Below the pieces are notes generated by a model, which was not told where the DNA came from, ran no database searches, and saw only the letters and a list, made by a program, of their open reading frames with translations. Below, piece after piece: positions 1 through 8,651 of a stretch of 64,000 bases of DNA. Made by a program: the position numbers and the translations under genes. Position 1 is the first letter of the stretch. Each line of letters begins with the position of its first letter. This stretch comes from Pedobacter panaciterrae (GTDB lineage: Bacteria; Bacteroidota; Bacteroidia; Sphingobacteriales; Sphingobacteriaceae), in contig NZ_JABMKW010000020.1 in NCBI RefSeq assembly GCF_013204795.1, forward strand, positions 744,001-808,000, given 5' to 3'.

Positions 1-893
1 AACCCTTCTTTAATACTTTCCAAACTACCCGGTTCTATCCTTACATAGTTCTTTTCTTTCCCTACTGAATGAAAAAGCTGTTGCAAAAAAAAGTCGCTTG
101 TTTCGGCTACCCCACTCATCATAATATCTATTAAAGCGGGTACAATAGCCATTGCGCTACTCTTTTTAAAATGATCATAGTCATATGATCTTTTAGAGCG
201 CCCTGTTCCTAAAGAGAGTAAATAAATGTCATTGATTCTGGTTTGATTAAATGCCTTTGTAACTTCTATTAAGCCACTTAACGCCGGATTTGTAGCAAAC
301 ACCCCTCCATCAAGTAAAGGATATCTTACATTAGCTAAAGAGTGTATTTCAGCCACACTAAAATACGTTGGTGCTGCCGAAGTTGCCCTACAAACATCCT
401 TTAAATAAAAATCCCTTACATCGCCACGCACTATGGCGTTCTGCTGTCTAAAAAAATGTGTTTTGCGCAGTTCTATATTATAAGCACTTATTATACAAGG
501 CTTAATAAGCTGGCTAAGTTTTATTTTATCAAAATACTTCTTCAAAACCCCCTCAAAGATTTGGCTGTTATAGCGTTCTCCCGCTAAACCAAATTTTGCT
601 CTTAAGCGCTTAAAGAAGCTCATTTTAAATATCTCATTACCATGCTCCAGATATAGATCCAATGCTTCTTTAGCAGAAAATCTTGGTCGGGTTGGATGCT
701 CATCCGATGGGCAAAGCAACAGACAGGTTAAAATACCTCCGGTACTCGTTCCTGCAAAAAAGTCAAAATAATCAACAATAGCGGCATCTGGATTTTTACT
801 TTCTTTTTTTAATTTTTCCTCGAGTGCTACTAAAAGCATCCCTGGAATAATTCCTCTTATCCCGCCACCATCTATAGAAAGGATTTTCTTCAT
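1..893 (-). CDS. Patatin-like phospholipase, 3' end cut by window edge
   Basis: This gene reads leftward off the window edge, so its C-terminus is missing; about 297 residues are visible. The start ATG (891-893) is followed at once by the patatin oxyanion loop DGGGIRG (residues 8-14). The nucleophile elbow GTSTG lies at 48-52 (Ser50) and the catalytic DGG at about residue 195, so the Ser-Asp dyad is complete. Family knowledge: such enzymes are cytoplasmic or membrane-associated acyl hydrolases acting on phospholipids. No signal peptide is seen. Some patatins of this layout are CBASS effectors (CapV), but the upstream genes show no cyclase, and the downstream side lies outside the window. The hydrolase call is firm; the biological role is open. 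Confidence 0.9.
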   Translation of the reverse strand, partial: MKKILSIDGGGIRGIIPGMLLVALEEKLKKESKNPDAAIVDYFDFFAGTSTGGILTCLLLCPSDEHPTRPRFSAKEALDLYLEHGNEIFKMSFFKRLRAKFGLAGERYNSQIFEGVLKKYFDKIKLSQLIKPCIISAYNIELRKTHFFRQQNAIVRGDVRDFYLKDVCRATSAAPTYFSVAEIHSLANVRYPLLDGGVFATNPALSGLIEVTKAFNQTRINDIYLLSLGTGRSKRSYDYDHFKKSSAMAIVPALIDIMMSGVAETSDFFLQQLFHSVGKEKNYVRIEPGSLESIKEG

Positions 894-1144
894 AATACAT
901 GTGGGTTACCGTAAATATACTTACTTATATTTTATTGCAAAATTCACCTGTGTATTTACACAGTTGTAAAAAAAATATCACATGCCTATGTTTGTAATAG
1001 CTATTTGGTTAAACAAATCTGCTAATCGTGCCGGCCTCTTTAGTACTTTGTTACCGGCACATAAGATTTAAAATGTAATTAATATAAAAATATCAATCAC
1101 GTCTCTCAACGTCAATTACAAAATCACCTCCTATGAAAAAAATC

Positions 1145-1170
1145 AAAAGCCGGATACTTTTCCGGCTTTT
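1145..1170 (-). terminator. Intrinsic terminator after the AraC gene
   Basis: A perfect 10-bp stem, AAAAGCCGGA (1145-1154) with TCCGGCTTTT (1161-1170), has a 6-nt loop. Read on the minus strand, an uninterrupted U-run (from the A-tract at 1135-1143) follows. It lies just past the AraC stop at 1182 and would end that operon. Confidence 0.85.
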
Positions 1171-1181
1171 GCTCTTTAAAA

Positions 1182-1985
1182 TTAAAGATCCTGCGAAAGA
1201 CCAGCGTGCCACTGAGACGGTGTGCAACCATAAAAACGCTTAAATTCTTTAATGAAATGATTTTGATCAAAAAAATCGAATTTATAGACCAATTCCTGCC
1301 AGTTAACAGCATTATTCTCTGTAATAAAACTGTTGATGTTATTGAACCGTACAATCCTGCTAAAAGCTTTTGCACTAAATCCTACTTTTTCTCTAAACTG
1401 CACACCCAAATTAGTTTCAGACATTCCTACTTGCCGGCTAAGTTCTGCAATGCGAATAAGCCCTCTACTTTTCTGTATTTGGTCGCAAGCATACGCCACA
1501 CTATTTACATTAATTTTTTCGGTATTAATTAACCGCTTAAGCAACCAACTTTCTAATCTGGCAACAACTGCGGTTGGCATCTTTGCAACTTCCCTCAATT
1601 GTTCAGTTAAACTTTTAATTTCAGGAAAAAGAAGCTGTACATCCGTAGCTTCATTTGAGAAATAACGCTGCGGAATACCAAATAGTTTAAAAGCTCCATA
1701 AGGTTTAAAAATCACCATTATGAGTTCTTTTGGGTAAACATCGAAGCTTCGGCTATGGTCAAGTAAGCCCAAAAAACAAAGCGGATACTGATAAATCCTA
1801 TCAACCCCCACCTCATGAAATATATGTTGTTCATCAATCACGAAAGACATTTGTGTACTGGTAACCGGATAAATATTTAACGGAGCACCTGTATCACAAG
1901 AAAAGTTCATATCTAAATACAAGTAACCATCAATATACGGCTGGAGTGCCGGATGAGCCATAAAAAACTGATTATTTAAACTCAT
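1182..1985 (-). CDS. AraC-family transcriptional regulator
   Basis: A 267-residue regulator. The N-terminal two thirds resemble the sensing domain found in many Bacteroidota AraC proteins (DUF6597-like). Residues about 165-260 form the double helix-turn-helix, with IRIAELSRQVGMSETNLGVQFRE as the first HTH and the family hallmark ending near FKRFYGCTPSQW. Its start overlaps the end of the VOC gene by 14 bases, so the two are probably co-transcribed and translationally coupled. It is the last gene of a DoxX-VOC-AraC run, and a strong terminator follows. It may regulate its own operon, but no operator is evident. The ligand is unknown. Confidence 0.9.
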   Translation of the reverse strand: MSLNNQFFMAHPALQPYIDGYLYLDMNFSCDTGAPLNIYPVTSTQMSFVIDEQHIFHEVGVDRIYQYPLCFLGLLDHSRSFDVYPKELIMVIFKPYGAFKLFGIPQRYFSNEATDVQLLFPEIKSLTEQLREVAKMPTAVVARLESWLLKRLINTEKINVNSVAYACDQIQKSRGLIRIAELSRQVGMSETNLGVQFREKVGFSAKAFSRIVRFNNINSFITENNAVNWQELVYKFDFFDQNHFIKEFKRFYGCTPSQWHAGLSQDL

Positions 1986-2394
1986 AATTTATCATCCATT
2001 GAATACCATATTTATCATTAAACATTCCAAAGAAAGAGCCCCAAAAAGACTTTTCAAGTGGCATAGTAATTACCCCACCAACGGATAAGCCGTTAAACAA
2101 CCTAATCGCCTCTTCTTCAGTTTCAGCACTAATAGAAATATACGAATTATTACCAAGAGTTAATGATTGTCCTAAAGAGCTTAAAATATCTGTAGCCATG
2201 AGGATACTTGCTTTGCCAATTGGCAACGAAATGTGCATAATCTTTTCCTGATCCTCTATCGACATGATCTCACATTCCGGGATTTCTTTAAATCTTGTTA
2301 ATACCAGGAATTCACCTCCAAATACCGATTTATAGAAGTTAAATGCTTCTTCTGCATCTCCATCAAAGTTTAAATATGAATTTAGAATTGCCAT
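1972..2394 (-). CDS. VOC / PhnB-like glyoxalase-fold protein
   Basis: A protein of about 140 residues with the typical PhnB-type opening, AILNSYLNFDGDAEEAFNFY, and a closing segment of the form FGMFNDKYGIQWMINYE. This is the vicinal-oxygen-chelate fold, often annotated as a 3-demethylubiquinone methyltransferase-like protein. An ATG six codons further upstream (2412) is in frame, but family members begin at MA-ILNSYLNF, so 2394 is chosen. Catalytic function cannot be assigned; many homologues have no known substrate. It sits 24 bases after doxX and overlaps the AraC gene, so it is likely an operon member. Confidence 0.85.
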   Translation of the reverse strand: MAILNSYLNFDGDAEEAFNFYKSVFGGEFLVLTRFKEIPECEIMSIEDQEKIMHISLPIGKASILMATDILSSLGQSLTLGNNSYISISAETEEEAIRLFNGLSVGGVITMPLEKSFWGSFFGMFNDKYGIQWMINYEFK

Positions 2395-2418
2395 ATCCAA
2401 GCATTTAGGCAATGTCGG

Positions 2419-2802
2419 TTAAAATGATTTTGCGACAAATAAGCTTTCGTAATTTTTACGGTGATACCATGCAAGAAATAAAACGCCAATTAGTAAAAAT
2501 AAACCAGCTCCAATCCCCGAAGGATCAAGGGAACCATGAAACAAGACAATATTTATAACAATCGGAAATATAACAACATTAGCCAGTGTTACAAAACGCC
2601 CCGTGATAAAAGCAATTCCACAAATAAGTTCGGTTATCTTAATCAGATTCATTAAGTAACCAGTTGCATTTACGCCCAGCATAAATGTTTTAACATCCCC
2701 TTTAAGCTCGGGTTGTGGTACAAGATTAAAAAAATAGGATACTGAGGCAAATAAAAGTAATAACCCTATTAAAGTACGGACAATAATAACTGCAATTTTC
2801 AT
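2419..2802 (-). CDS. DoxX-family membrane protein
   Basis: A 127-residue protein with four hydrophobic segments (about 5-22, 46-66, 73-91 and 96-114) and the DoxX signature in which the first helix opens with a conserved Arg (RTLIGLLLLFASVSYF). It is an inner-membrane protein. DoxX-like proteins have been linked to thiol or oxidative stress, but many are uncharacterised. It is followed after 24 bases by the VOC gene. The start ATG is directly preceded by a 7-bp tandem repeat rather than by a recognisable Shine-Dalgarno sequence. Confidence 0.85.
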   Translation of the reverse strand: MKIAVIIVRTLIGLLLLFASVSYFFNLVPQPELKGDVKTFMLGVNATGYLMNLIKITELICGIAFITGRFVTLANVVIFPIVINIVLFHGSLDPSGIGAGLFLLIGVLFLAWYHRKNYESLFVAKSF

Positions 2803-2830
2803 AGTTTTTAGTTTTTAGTTTATAGTTTGA
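2803..2830. repeat. Four 7-bp tandem units before doxX
   Basis: Units AGTTTTT, AGTTTTT, AGTTTAT and AGTTTGA abut the doxX start codon. On the minus strand this is an A-rich leader. It may be simple slippage-prone DNA in the 5' untranslated region. Confidence 0.6.
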
Positions 2831-2868
2831 TTTTGGAATATGAATTTACTCAATTTATAATATTTTAT

Positions 2869-3363
2869 TTAGTCGTATTTAATTGCCTCATAGCCTAATA
2901 GCCTACGCCATAATGCGATCTGACCAATACAATTTGCTTCACGATAAATAATGAATGCGATCAGCTCATAAGCAGTCATCTTTTCAAATCCCATATCAAT
3001 CTCCTCGTTAAGTTTTTCATCAGTAACTTTTATTAATGCATCTCTTAATAGTGGACTTATCTTATCCCAATCTTCATTAAACTCACTTAATGGTGGGTAG
3101 GTAGCATTTTCAATTATTCCCTGATGATTTTCAAATAATTTATGGGCAGTCTGATTACCTGAAATACCCAACATATTTGCCAAATAATAGCGCTGCTCAA
3201 CAAGGCTTCCAGCAAGCCACGAAACGTGATTAGCTTTAGTATTCAATCTGTTATGTGCGTCCCTTGTGGTGATTCCCAAAATGGCTTTCGAATAAAAACT
3301 GGTATGCATATCAAATAATACAAGAAGAGCATACATTCTTTCACTAGTTGTTTTGATTTCCAT
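2869..3363 (-). CDS. DinB-superfamily protein
   Basis: A 164-residue, largely helical protein matching the DinB/YfiT four-helix-bundle family. Conserved features are the NHVSWLAGSLVEQRYYL helix with its His at about 46, and a C-terminal helix REANCIGQIALWRRLLG. In metal-binding members that last helix usually carries HxxxH; here the first position is Glu-Ala and only part of the metal triad is evident, so binding may be altered. Members act as thiol-dependent transferases or have no known function. It precedes doxX by 66 bases on the same strand and could be its own unit. Confidence 0.75.
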   Translation of the reverse strand: MEIKTTSERMYALLVLFDMHTSFYSKAILGITTRDAHNRLNTKANHVSWLAGSLVEQRYYLANMLGISGNQTAHKLFENHQGIIENATYPPLSEFNEDWDKISPLLRDALIKVTDEKLNEEIDMGFEKMTAYELIAFIIYREANCIGQIALWRRLLGYEAIKYD

Positions 3364-3556
3364 GATATTTACATTTTAATTTTTTAATGTTAATTTAGTG
3401 TAATCAGAATATAAATTCTGACTTTTACTGAGTATGTTTAACACTACGAACTTACTGCTATAATCTAACTATTAGAGAGGCAGTGTACGACAATATTAGG
3501 GGGTAATTGAGACATACTTTTTTACGATTAGAAATAAACAAAACTTAGATTAAATA

Positions 3557-4180
3557 ATGCATTCTAGACAATTCTCCTGGCAAATTGCATGGGAATATCC
3601 ACCATTTAGGCTCAAACTTATACTAGGAACAATTATACTTATCGGAATATTATTGTTTATTCCACAGTTTTTTCACCATATAGAATCAAGAGAAGGTACG
3701 GTATTAAATGATTGGTTATTGAAAAAAATACCAGCCATTGATGTTTCACTGTATATATTTATTATACTTTATGCAATAATTATCCTGTTTCTGGTACGGA
3801 TGTCCAGAAACACTTCTATTTGCCTAACAGCATTATGGACATTCATATTCTTATGCATTGCCCGCATTTTATCTATTACATTAGTACCGCTTAACGCTCC
3901 TACCGGCATCATTGAATTGGCAGACCCATGTTCTATTCTTTTTTACAGATCAAATGTAATCACCAAAGACCTTTTCTTTTCAGGCCATACTGCTACTTTA
4001 ATTATAGGTGGTTTGTGCATGCAAAGCAAAAGAGATAAGCTCATATCTTTTATTGCTACGGTAATTGTTGGGGGACTTCTGCTTGTTCAGCATGTACATT
4101 ATACAGCTGACGTTATAGCTGCACCATTCTTTAGCTGGATCTGTTGGTATCTTGGGAAAACCGTAGCTAAAACCTATTGA
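3557..4180 (+). CDS. PAP2_C-type phosphatase, sphingomyelin-synthase-like membrane protein
   Basis: A 207-residue integral membrane protein with about six hydrophobic segments. Two motifs match the lipid phosphatase/sphingomyelin synthase group: KDLFFSGHTATL (about 134-145) and QHVHYTADVIAAPFF (about 177-191). These supply the catalytic His-His-Asp triad (SGHT plus HYTxD). Family knowledge: these enzymes transfer or hydrolyse phosphate headgroups on ceramide or diacylglycerol at the membrane. Bacteroidota make sphingolipids, so a role in sphingolipid headgroup chemistry is a reasonable inference. Its stop codon overlaps the convergent M16 gene by 7 bases, with no terminator between them. Confidence 0.8.
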   Translation: MHSRQFSWQIAWEYPPFRLKLILGTIILIGILLFIPQFFHHIESREGTVLNDWLLKKIPAIDVSLYIFIILYAIIILFLVRMSRNTSICLTALWTFIFLCIARILSITLVPLNAPTGIIELADPCSILFYRSNVITKDLFFSGHTATLIIGGLCMQSKRDKLISFIATVIVGGLLLVQHVHYTADVIAAPFFSWICWYLGKTVAKTY

Positions 4181-5457
4181 AAGGCCTGCTTACCCAATTG
4201 TTCGTCGCCCAGATATAGCCATATTGCACCTTTTGCATATTTCGCAAATGCTTTACCTATATCTTCAAGGGTTACTTTATTGATGTTATCCAGCATGTCT
4301 TCTTCCATCTTATATCCTCCCAGCACCTCAGCTTCTCCAAGATCGTCAACAATAGAGCTTGAGCTTTCCTGATGCCTGTAATACCGTAAACGATGGTCTT
4401 TTTTAATTCCATCAAGAAACGATTGACTGTAGCGACCACTTCTAATACTATTATAAACTGCTACCATTGCCTGAAAAGATTTTTTTGGTTGTGTTGTACT
4501 CACATACATAGATGTGTACGGCATCTGTTGCATTTTAATAGTAGCACCCGGTGCGTAAGACAGGCCTTGTTTTACACGCAGCTCATAATGTAAATTTCCG
4601 CTTAAAGCATTTATAGCAAGCATAAAAGGAGCATAATCGGGGCTGCTCATCACCGGAGCATTCATTACACAGCTTATATAATTTGTAGCCAACTCTCTCT
4701 GTTCTATAACCAAATGTTCTCCTTCAATTATTGTTTGGATAGGAACGTCTGGTATAAAAGGTTTAGCAGCAATCCCTTTAAAGGACTCCCTGATCTTTTT
4801 TTCAAGTGCTTCTTTCGTTATTTTACCTGCAACAACTAAAAACATTTTGCTTCTATTTAAAAGCTGATTATGGTAATAATTAGAAACACTATCGGCTGTA
4901 AATCCATTAACAGTTAAATCTTTACCCTTTGGCTCAGTGCTGTATTGACTACCATTAAATATGGCCTGCATAGACATCTGTTCAATCCGTGATTCAGGAG
5001 ATGCATGAAGCTGATAAATACCAGAAATTATTTTTTCTTTGGTAGACTGGAATTCCGTTTTATCAAAAATCGGATTCGCTACAGCATCTGAGAACAACCT
5101 CCAACCTTGTTCAAAATACTTTGAAATACAGTCCATACTAATCGTTCCATAATCAGTTTCAGAAGAACCTCCTATATTTATTCCATATTCATCTGCCAAT
5201 TCCTTGTAATCATCAACACTATAATTTTTTGTACCACAAGATGCAGCAGCAGCCAAAGCAAGGTTCTCTATTCCTGCCTGCTCAGGTTTGTAATTCATCA
5301 CCCCTCCTCTAAAATACATGCTCATGCTTATGGTTTCTTTTTGAGTGGGCCTTAAAATTACTTTTAAGCCATTCACATCAAACGACACAGCCTTGGTCTG
5401 GGATTTAGCCGAAAAAAGGAATAAAATAAAAATGAAGGCTAATATATATGGTTTCAT
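4174..5457 (-). CDS. M16-family peptidase-like protein, non-catalytic partner
   Basis: A 427-residue protein with a signal peptide (MKPYILAFIFILFLFSAKSQ). It has the two-lobed M16 fold but no HxxEH zinc motif: the equivalent position reads AGIENLALAAAA. The later half has M16_C features (RELATNYISCVMNAP, RVKQGLSYAPGA). Family knowledge: bacterial M16 peptidases often come as heterodimers in which one chain carries zinc and the other a substrate-binding R/Y pair, here plausibly in the RVKQGLSY segment. It lies 13 bases downstream of the catalytic chain. Likely periplasmic. Confidence 0.88.
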   Translation of the reverse strand: MKPYILAFIFILFLFSAKSQTKAVSFDVNGLKVILRPTQKETISMSMYFRGGVMNYKPEQAGIENLALAAAASCGTKNYSVDDYKELADEYGINIGGSSETDYGTISMDCISKYFEQGWRLFSDAVANPIFDKTEFQSTKEKIISGIYQLHASPESRIEQMSMQAIFNGSQYSTEPKGKDLTVNGFTADSVSNYYHNQLLNRSKMFLVVAGKITKEALEKKIRESFKGIAAKPFIPDVPIQTIIEGEHLVIEQRELATNYISCVMNAPVMSSPDYAPFMLAINALSGNLHYELRVKQGLSYAPGATIKMQQMPYTSMYVSTTQPKKSFQAMVAVYNSIRSGRYSQSFLDGIKKDHRLRYYRHQESSSSIVDDLGEAEVLGGYKMEEDMLDNINKVTLEDIGKAFAKYAKGAIWLYLGDEQLGKQAFQ

Positions 5458-5470
5458 CAGTTTAAATATT

Positions 5471-6832
5471 TTATTTGAAGAATTCTTGAGGTTTTACAGC
5501 GTCAACACTGCTTTTATTGATAATCATTCCGGCACAAAAGGGTTTACCTTTAATGTATTTCCTAACGTAATTAAGTAAATCTGCCCTAGTTATCTTATTC
5601 AGGTTTTCTTCATAATGAGTATAATAATCAACCGAAGCCGATGCCCACCAGAAAGAAAGCAAATGAGCATAATCTGAAGTTACTTCCCTACGTTCAACCT
5701 GAGATATAGAAAGTAATCGTTTTGCACGTTCTATTTGAACCTCCGAAAGATAATCCTCTTCATCCCACAAAGCAATCTGTTTTAGCACCTCCTCGTAGCA
5801 TTCTTTAATTTTCGCAGGATTTGGACTTACCATAAAGCTAATAGGACCTGTATATTTCTGAGTATAATAATTTACACTTGCTTCTTGCGCTAGCCCCGAA
5901 TTGATTAAAGCTTTCTTCAACTTTGATCCATTTTGGTTTACAATAAATGAAAATACATCTGCAGCATAAGTACCTGGTATATCATTGCGTGTGTCTGGTC
6001 CATGCCAACTAAAAAGCATATATGGAACAGGCATCTTGGTTGATTCTATGATATAATAATCATTTTTAGCAAGTGGTTTGAATTCCGGAATGGGCCACTT
6101 TTTAAAAGGATCAAAAGGCGATGCTTTCCAGCTTCCAAATATGTCTTCAGCACTGTTAAAAGCCTCGTCTACCTTTACATCGCCTGCAATTACCAATACA
6201 GAATTGTTTGGCCAGTAATACTTATTCTTTATAGAATCCATTTTTGATGGCGTGGCCGATAAAATCACATCATGATTTCCAATCACGTTCTTTCTCGAAT
6301 AATTCTCTCCCCACATATGTTTCTTGTCGGCATCAATCAATGGATAAAGCGGACTCGACTCTTGCCTGGTAAACTCAGCATTTACAATTTCATTTTCCAT
6401 TGCCATATCTTCCTTAATAAATATAGGATAGCGAATGGCAGAATTCATGAATTTTAAACCAGGTTTTAAATTTGCCGAAGGAAGGGTAAAATAATAATTT
6501 ACAACCTCTTCTCTTGTGTTGGCATTTGAAGTAATTTCCAATTCATTACTTCTCTTATTGAAGCTCTCAAAATTTGGATAATCTTTATTCGCTTTAAAGA
6601 AGAGGTGTTCATAAAGGTGGCTTAATCCATTGTAATCATCAGACTCTGTAAATGACCCATTTCTGCATGCCATTTCAATCGTAGCAAGGGGAACAGTATT
6701 GTCTACAACTACTAATATTTCAAGCCCGTTCGGCAGCTTTCTGAAATACATATTTTCCGCTAGCTTCTGTTGCGAAAAAACAGAAATACAGCTCATTACG
6801 AGCACTACCGCAAGCAAAAGTTTAGAGCGCAT
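5471..6832 (-). CDS. Zinc peptidase of family M16, catalytic chain
   Basis: A 453-residue protein with a signal peptide ending near SVFSQ. The inverted zinc motif HLYEH is at residues 72-76 (His72, Glu75, His76), with the downstream third ligand in ENEIVNAEF about 70 residues later. This is a complete pitrilysin/processing-peptidase active site. Family knowledge: it degrades or processes peptides in a closed chamber formed with a partner chain. The partner is the next gene, 13 bases downstream and lacking the zinc motif, so the two are expected to form a periplasmic heterodimer. Confidence 0.92.
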   Translation of the reverse strand: MRSKLLLAVVLVMSCISVFSQQKLAENMYFRKLPNGLEILVVVDNTVPLATIEMACRNGSFTESDDYNGLSHLYEHLFFKANKDYPNFESFNKRSNELEITSNANTREEVVNYYFTLPSANLKPGLKFMNSAIRYPIFIKEDMAMENEIVNAEFTRQESSPLYPLIDADKKHMWGENYSRKNVIGNHDVILSATPSKMDSIKNKYYWPNNSVLVIAGDVKVDEAFNSAEDIFGSWKASPFDPFKKWPIPEFKPLAKNDYYIIESTKMPVPYMLFSWHGPDTRNDIPGTYAADVFSFIVNQNGSKLKKALINSGLAQEASVNYYTQKYTGPISFMVSPNPAKIKECYEEVLKQIALWDEEDYLSEVQIERAKRLLSISQVERREVTSDYAHLLSFWWASASVDYYTHYEENLNKITRADLLNYVRKYIKGKPFCAGMIINKSSVDAVKPQEFFK

Positions 6833-6970
6833 ATAGTTAAAATTGATATACCTAATTGTTTATACAAATACGTGTAAATCTTTTAATTTAACAAATAATT
6901 TTATGCCTTTTTCTCAATCTGATTTTTTCTTATATTGTGATTAATCAATTAACCAAATTAATCCCTAAGT

Positions 6971-7939
6971 ATGAACAATTTTAAACTTCAATTTCCCCTA
7001 ATTGTTGCGGGAATCCTTGCGTTCACTTCGTGCAAAAAGCAGGAACAAGAAAGATTACAATCTAAAGCCACACAGGAAACATCGGTAGCCCCTTCACTCT
7101 TATTAACTTACACCATGAGCAATTGGATGGGTTCCCTGCCAGATGCAACCAATGTAGCCCAGCTCTCTATCCCCGGAACACATGATTCCGGAGCAAGAAC
7201 TGAACCAGTTGGCGGCACGGCTAAATGTCAGAATCTAAGCATTGCAGATCAGTTAACGGCCGGAGTCAGGTATCTAGATATCAGATGCAGACACATTGGC
7301 GATGCGTTTGCTATCCATCACGGTTCGATCTATCAAAACTTAAACTTTAATGATGTGCTGAATGCGTGTATCGGTTTCCTGAATAGTAATCCAACTGAAA
7401 CCATTATTATGAGTGTAAAAGAAGAATATGATCCTAGTAATAATACCAGAAGTTTTGAACAGACCTTTGATTCTTATGTAAACCAAAATCCTTCGAAATG
7501 GGATTTGGGCGATGGTGTTCCTACTTTAGGAGCTGTTCGTGGTAAAATAAAGCTACTAAGAAGATTTGGAGCTGGTACCACAAAGGGTATCGATGCTACC
7601 AACTGGGCAGACAACACCACTTTTAGTATTAACAATTCAGCAGCGAACCTTAAAATACAAGATTATTATAATGTAAGCGATGTAAATACCAAATGGTCGA
7701 ACATTGAAACGCTTTTAAATGAGGCACATAATGATACTTCGAATAGGTTGTATCTGAATTATAGCAGCGGTTATAAAGCACTTATATTTGGTATCCCGAG
7801 CATAACTACCGTATCTAACTCGGTAAATCCTAAAATCAATACCTTCTTTACAAATAATACGCATGGAAAGTATGGCATTATTCCAATGGATTTTGTTGAT
7901 GCAACCCGAAGTCAGTTAATAGTTAATACTAATTTTTAA
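6971..7939 (+). CDS. PI-PLC X-domain lipoprotein
   Basis: A 322-residue exported lipoprotein: the signal segment ends in FTSC with the lipid-carrying Cys at 21. The phosphatidylinositol-specific phospholipase C X domain shows SIPGTHDSG (His71) and AIHHGSI (His117), the two catalytic histidines at nearly the family spacing, together with YLDIRCR. Family knowledge: bacterial PI-PLC cleaves phosphatidylinositol or glycosyl-PI to cyclic inositol phosphate without calcium. The substrate here is inferred; inositol sphingolipids occur in Bacteroidota and are one candidate. It stands alone and ends at a strong hairpin. Confidence 0.9.
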   Translation: MNNFKLQFPLIVAGILAFTSCKKQEQERLQSKATQETSVAPSLLLTYTMSNWMGSLPDATNVAQLSIPGTHDSGARTEPVGGTAKCQNLSIADQLTAGVRYLDIRCRHIGDAFAIHHGSIYQNLNFNDVLNACIGFLNSNPTETIIMSVKEEYDPSNNTRSFEQTFDSYVNQNPSKWDLGDGVPTLGAVRGKIKLLRRFGAGTTKGIDATNWADNTTFSINNSAANLKIQDYYNVSDVNTKWSNIETLLNEAHNDTSNRLYLNYSSGYKALIFGIPSITTVSNSVNPKINTFFTNNTHGKYGIIPMDFVDATRSQLIVNTNF

Positions 7940-7946
7940 TGGAAGA

Positions 7947-7979
7947 GTCGTCATCCTGAATTTATTTCAGAATGACGAC
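7947..7979. terminator. Hairpin between convergent genes
   Basis: The arms GTCGTCATCCTGAA (7947-7960) and TTCAGAATGACGAC (7966-7979) form a 14-bp stem with one mismatch and a 5-nt loop. A T-run follows at 7985-7989. It can end transcription of the PI-PLC gene and, read the other way, of the barrel gene. The outer GTCATC sequence resembles the dispersed palindromes at 10616 and 32552. Confidence 0.75.
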
Positions 7980-7988
7980 CCTACCTTT

Positions 7989-8558
7989 TTAAAATATCTT
8001 AAATCCTACTGAAAGGTTAAATATCCCGGTTTTTTCATCAAGACCTTTATTAATCTTTGTCAACCCTCTGCTATATCTGGCATCAATAGTCAAGCTACCT
8101 ATATCAACACCGGCATTTACTACACCGCCGGCAGTAAACTTCTTATAATCAAACTCGGTTGGCCCTGCAGCTTTGTTTAAAGAATAGCTTAAATCCGGTC
8201 CAGCAGAAATTCTAAAATTCAATGCTTCCGTATTGATAAGCTTATAACCAACCATCAAAGGAATATTAACCTGTTTAAATTTAGGACTGTAAACTTTAGA
8301 ATTGTAAGTATACTCACTTTTAAATGCAGTGTAATTTACCTCAGGTTGAAAATACAAAGCATCTCCAACCCTAGCAAAAACACCAATATTATAACCGGCT
8401 TTACCTTCCTTTTCTTTTACTTCTTTGAAACTCGTTGGAAGCGTTGCATAATTGATACCTGCTTTCAACCCAAAATTAACTCCTGATTGCTGCGCTTTTA
8501 CCGAACCAATGCTTACCATGATTATTGCAATCATTAAATAGAACTTGTTTGTTTTCAT
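7989..8558 (-). CDS. Small outer-membrane beta-barrel protein (PorT-like)
   Basis: A 189-residue protein with a signal peptide (cleavage near SVKAQ) followed by alternating amphipathic strands such as GVNFGLKAGINYATL and ALYFQPEVNYTAFK, ending in an aromatic strand (NLSVGFKIF). This matches the outer-membrane beta-barrel family PF13568, eight strands, common in Bacteroidota. Function is unknown; such proteins are often envelope-stress or adhesion related. It is a single gene with its own promoter region at 8559-8651. Confidence 0.85.
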   Translation of the reverse strand: MKTNKFYLMIAIIMVSIGSVKAQQSGVNFGLKAGINYATLPTSFKEVKEKEGKAGYNIGVFARVGDALYFQPEVNYTAFKSEYTYNSKVYSPKFKQVNIPLMVGYKLINTEALNFRISAGPDLSYSLNKAAGPTEFDYKKFTAGGVVNAGVDIGSLTIDARYSRGLTKINKGLDEKTGIFNLSVGFKIF

Positions 8559-8651
8559 ACTTTCTGTGTTAGAATAATTTTTTAATTATTTGTGATTTGA
8601 AAGTATGACAACAGAAGTAACGTTTACCCCCACGCGCCTCAAAAAATATTT

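Noticed and set aside
1..3363. CBASS or other anti-phage operon around the patatin
   Set aside because: No CD-NTase, TIR, ubiquitin-like or nuclease gene is visible on the right side, and the AraC, VOC, DoxX and DinB genes are ordinary.
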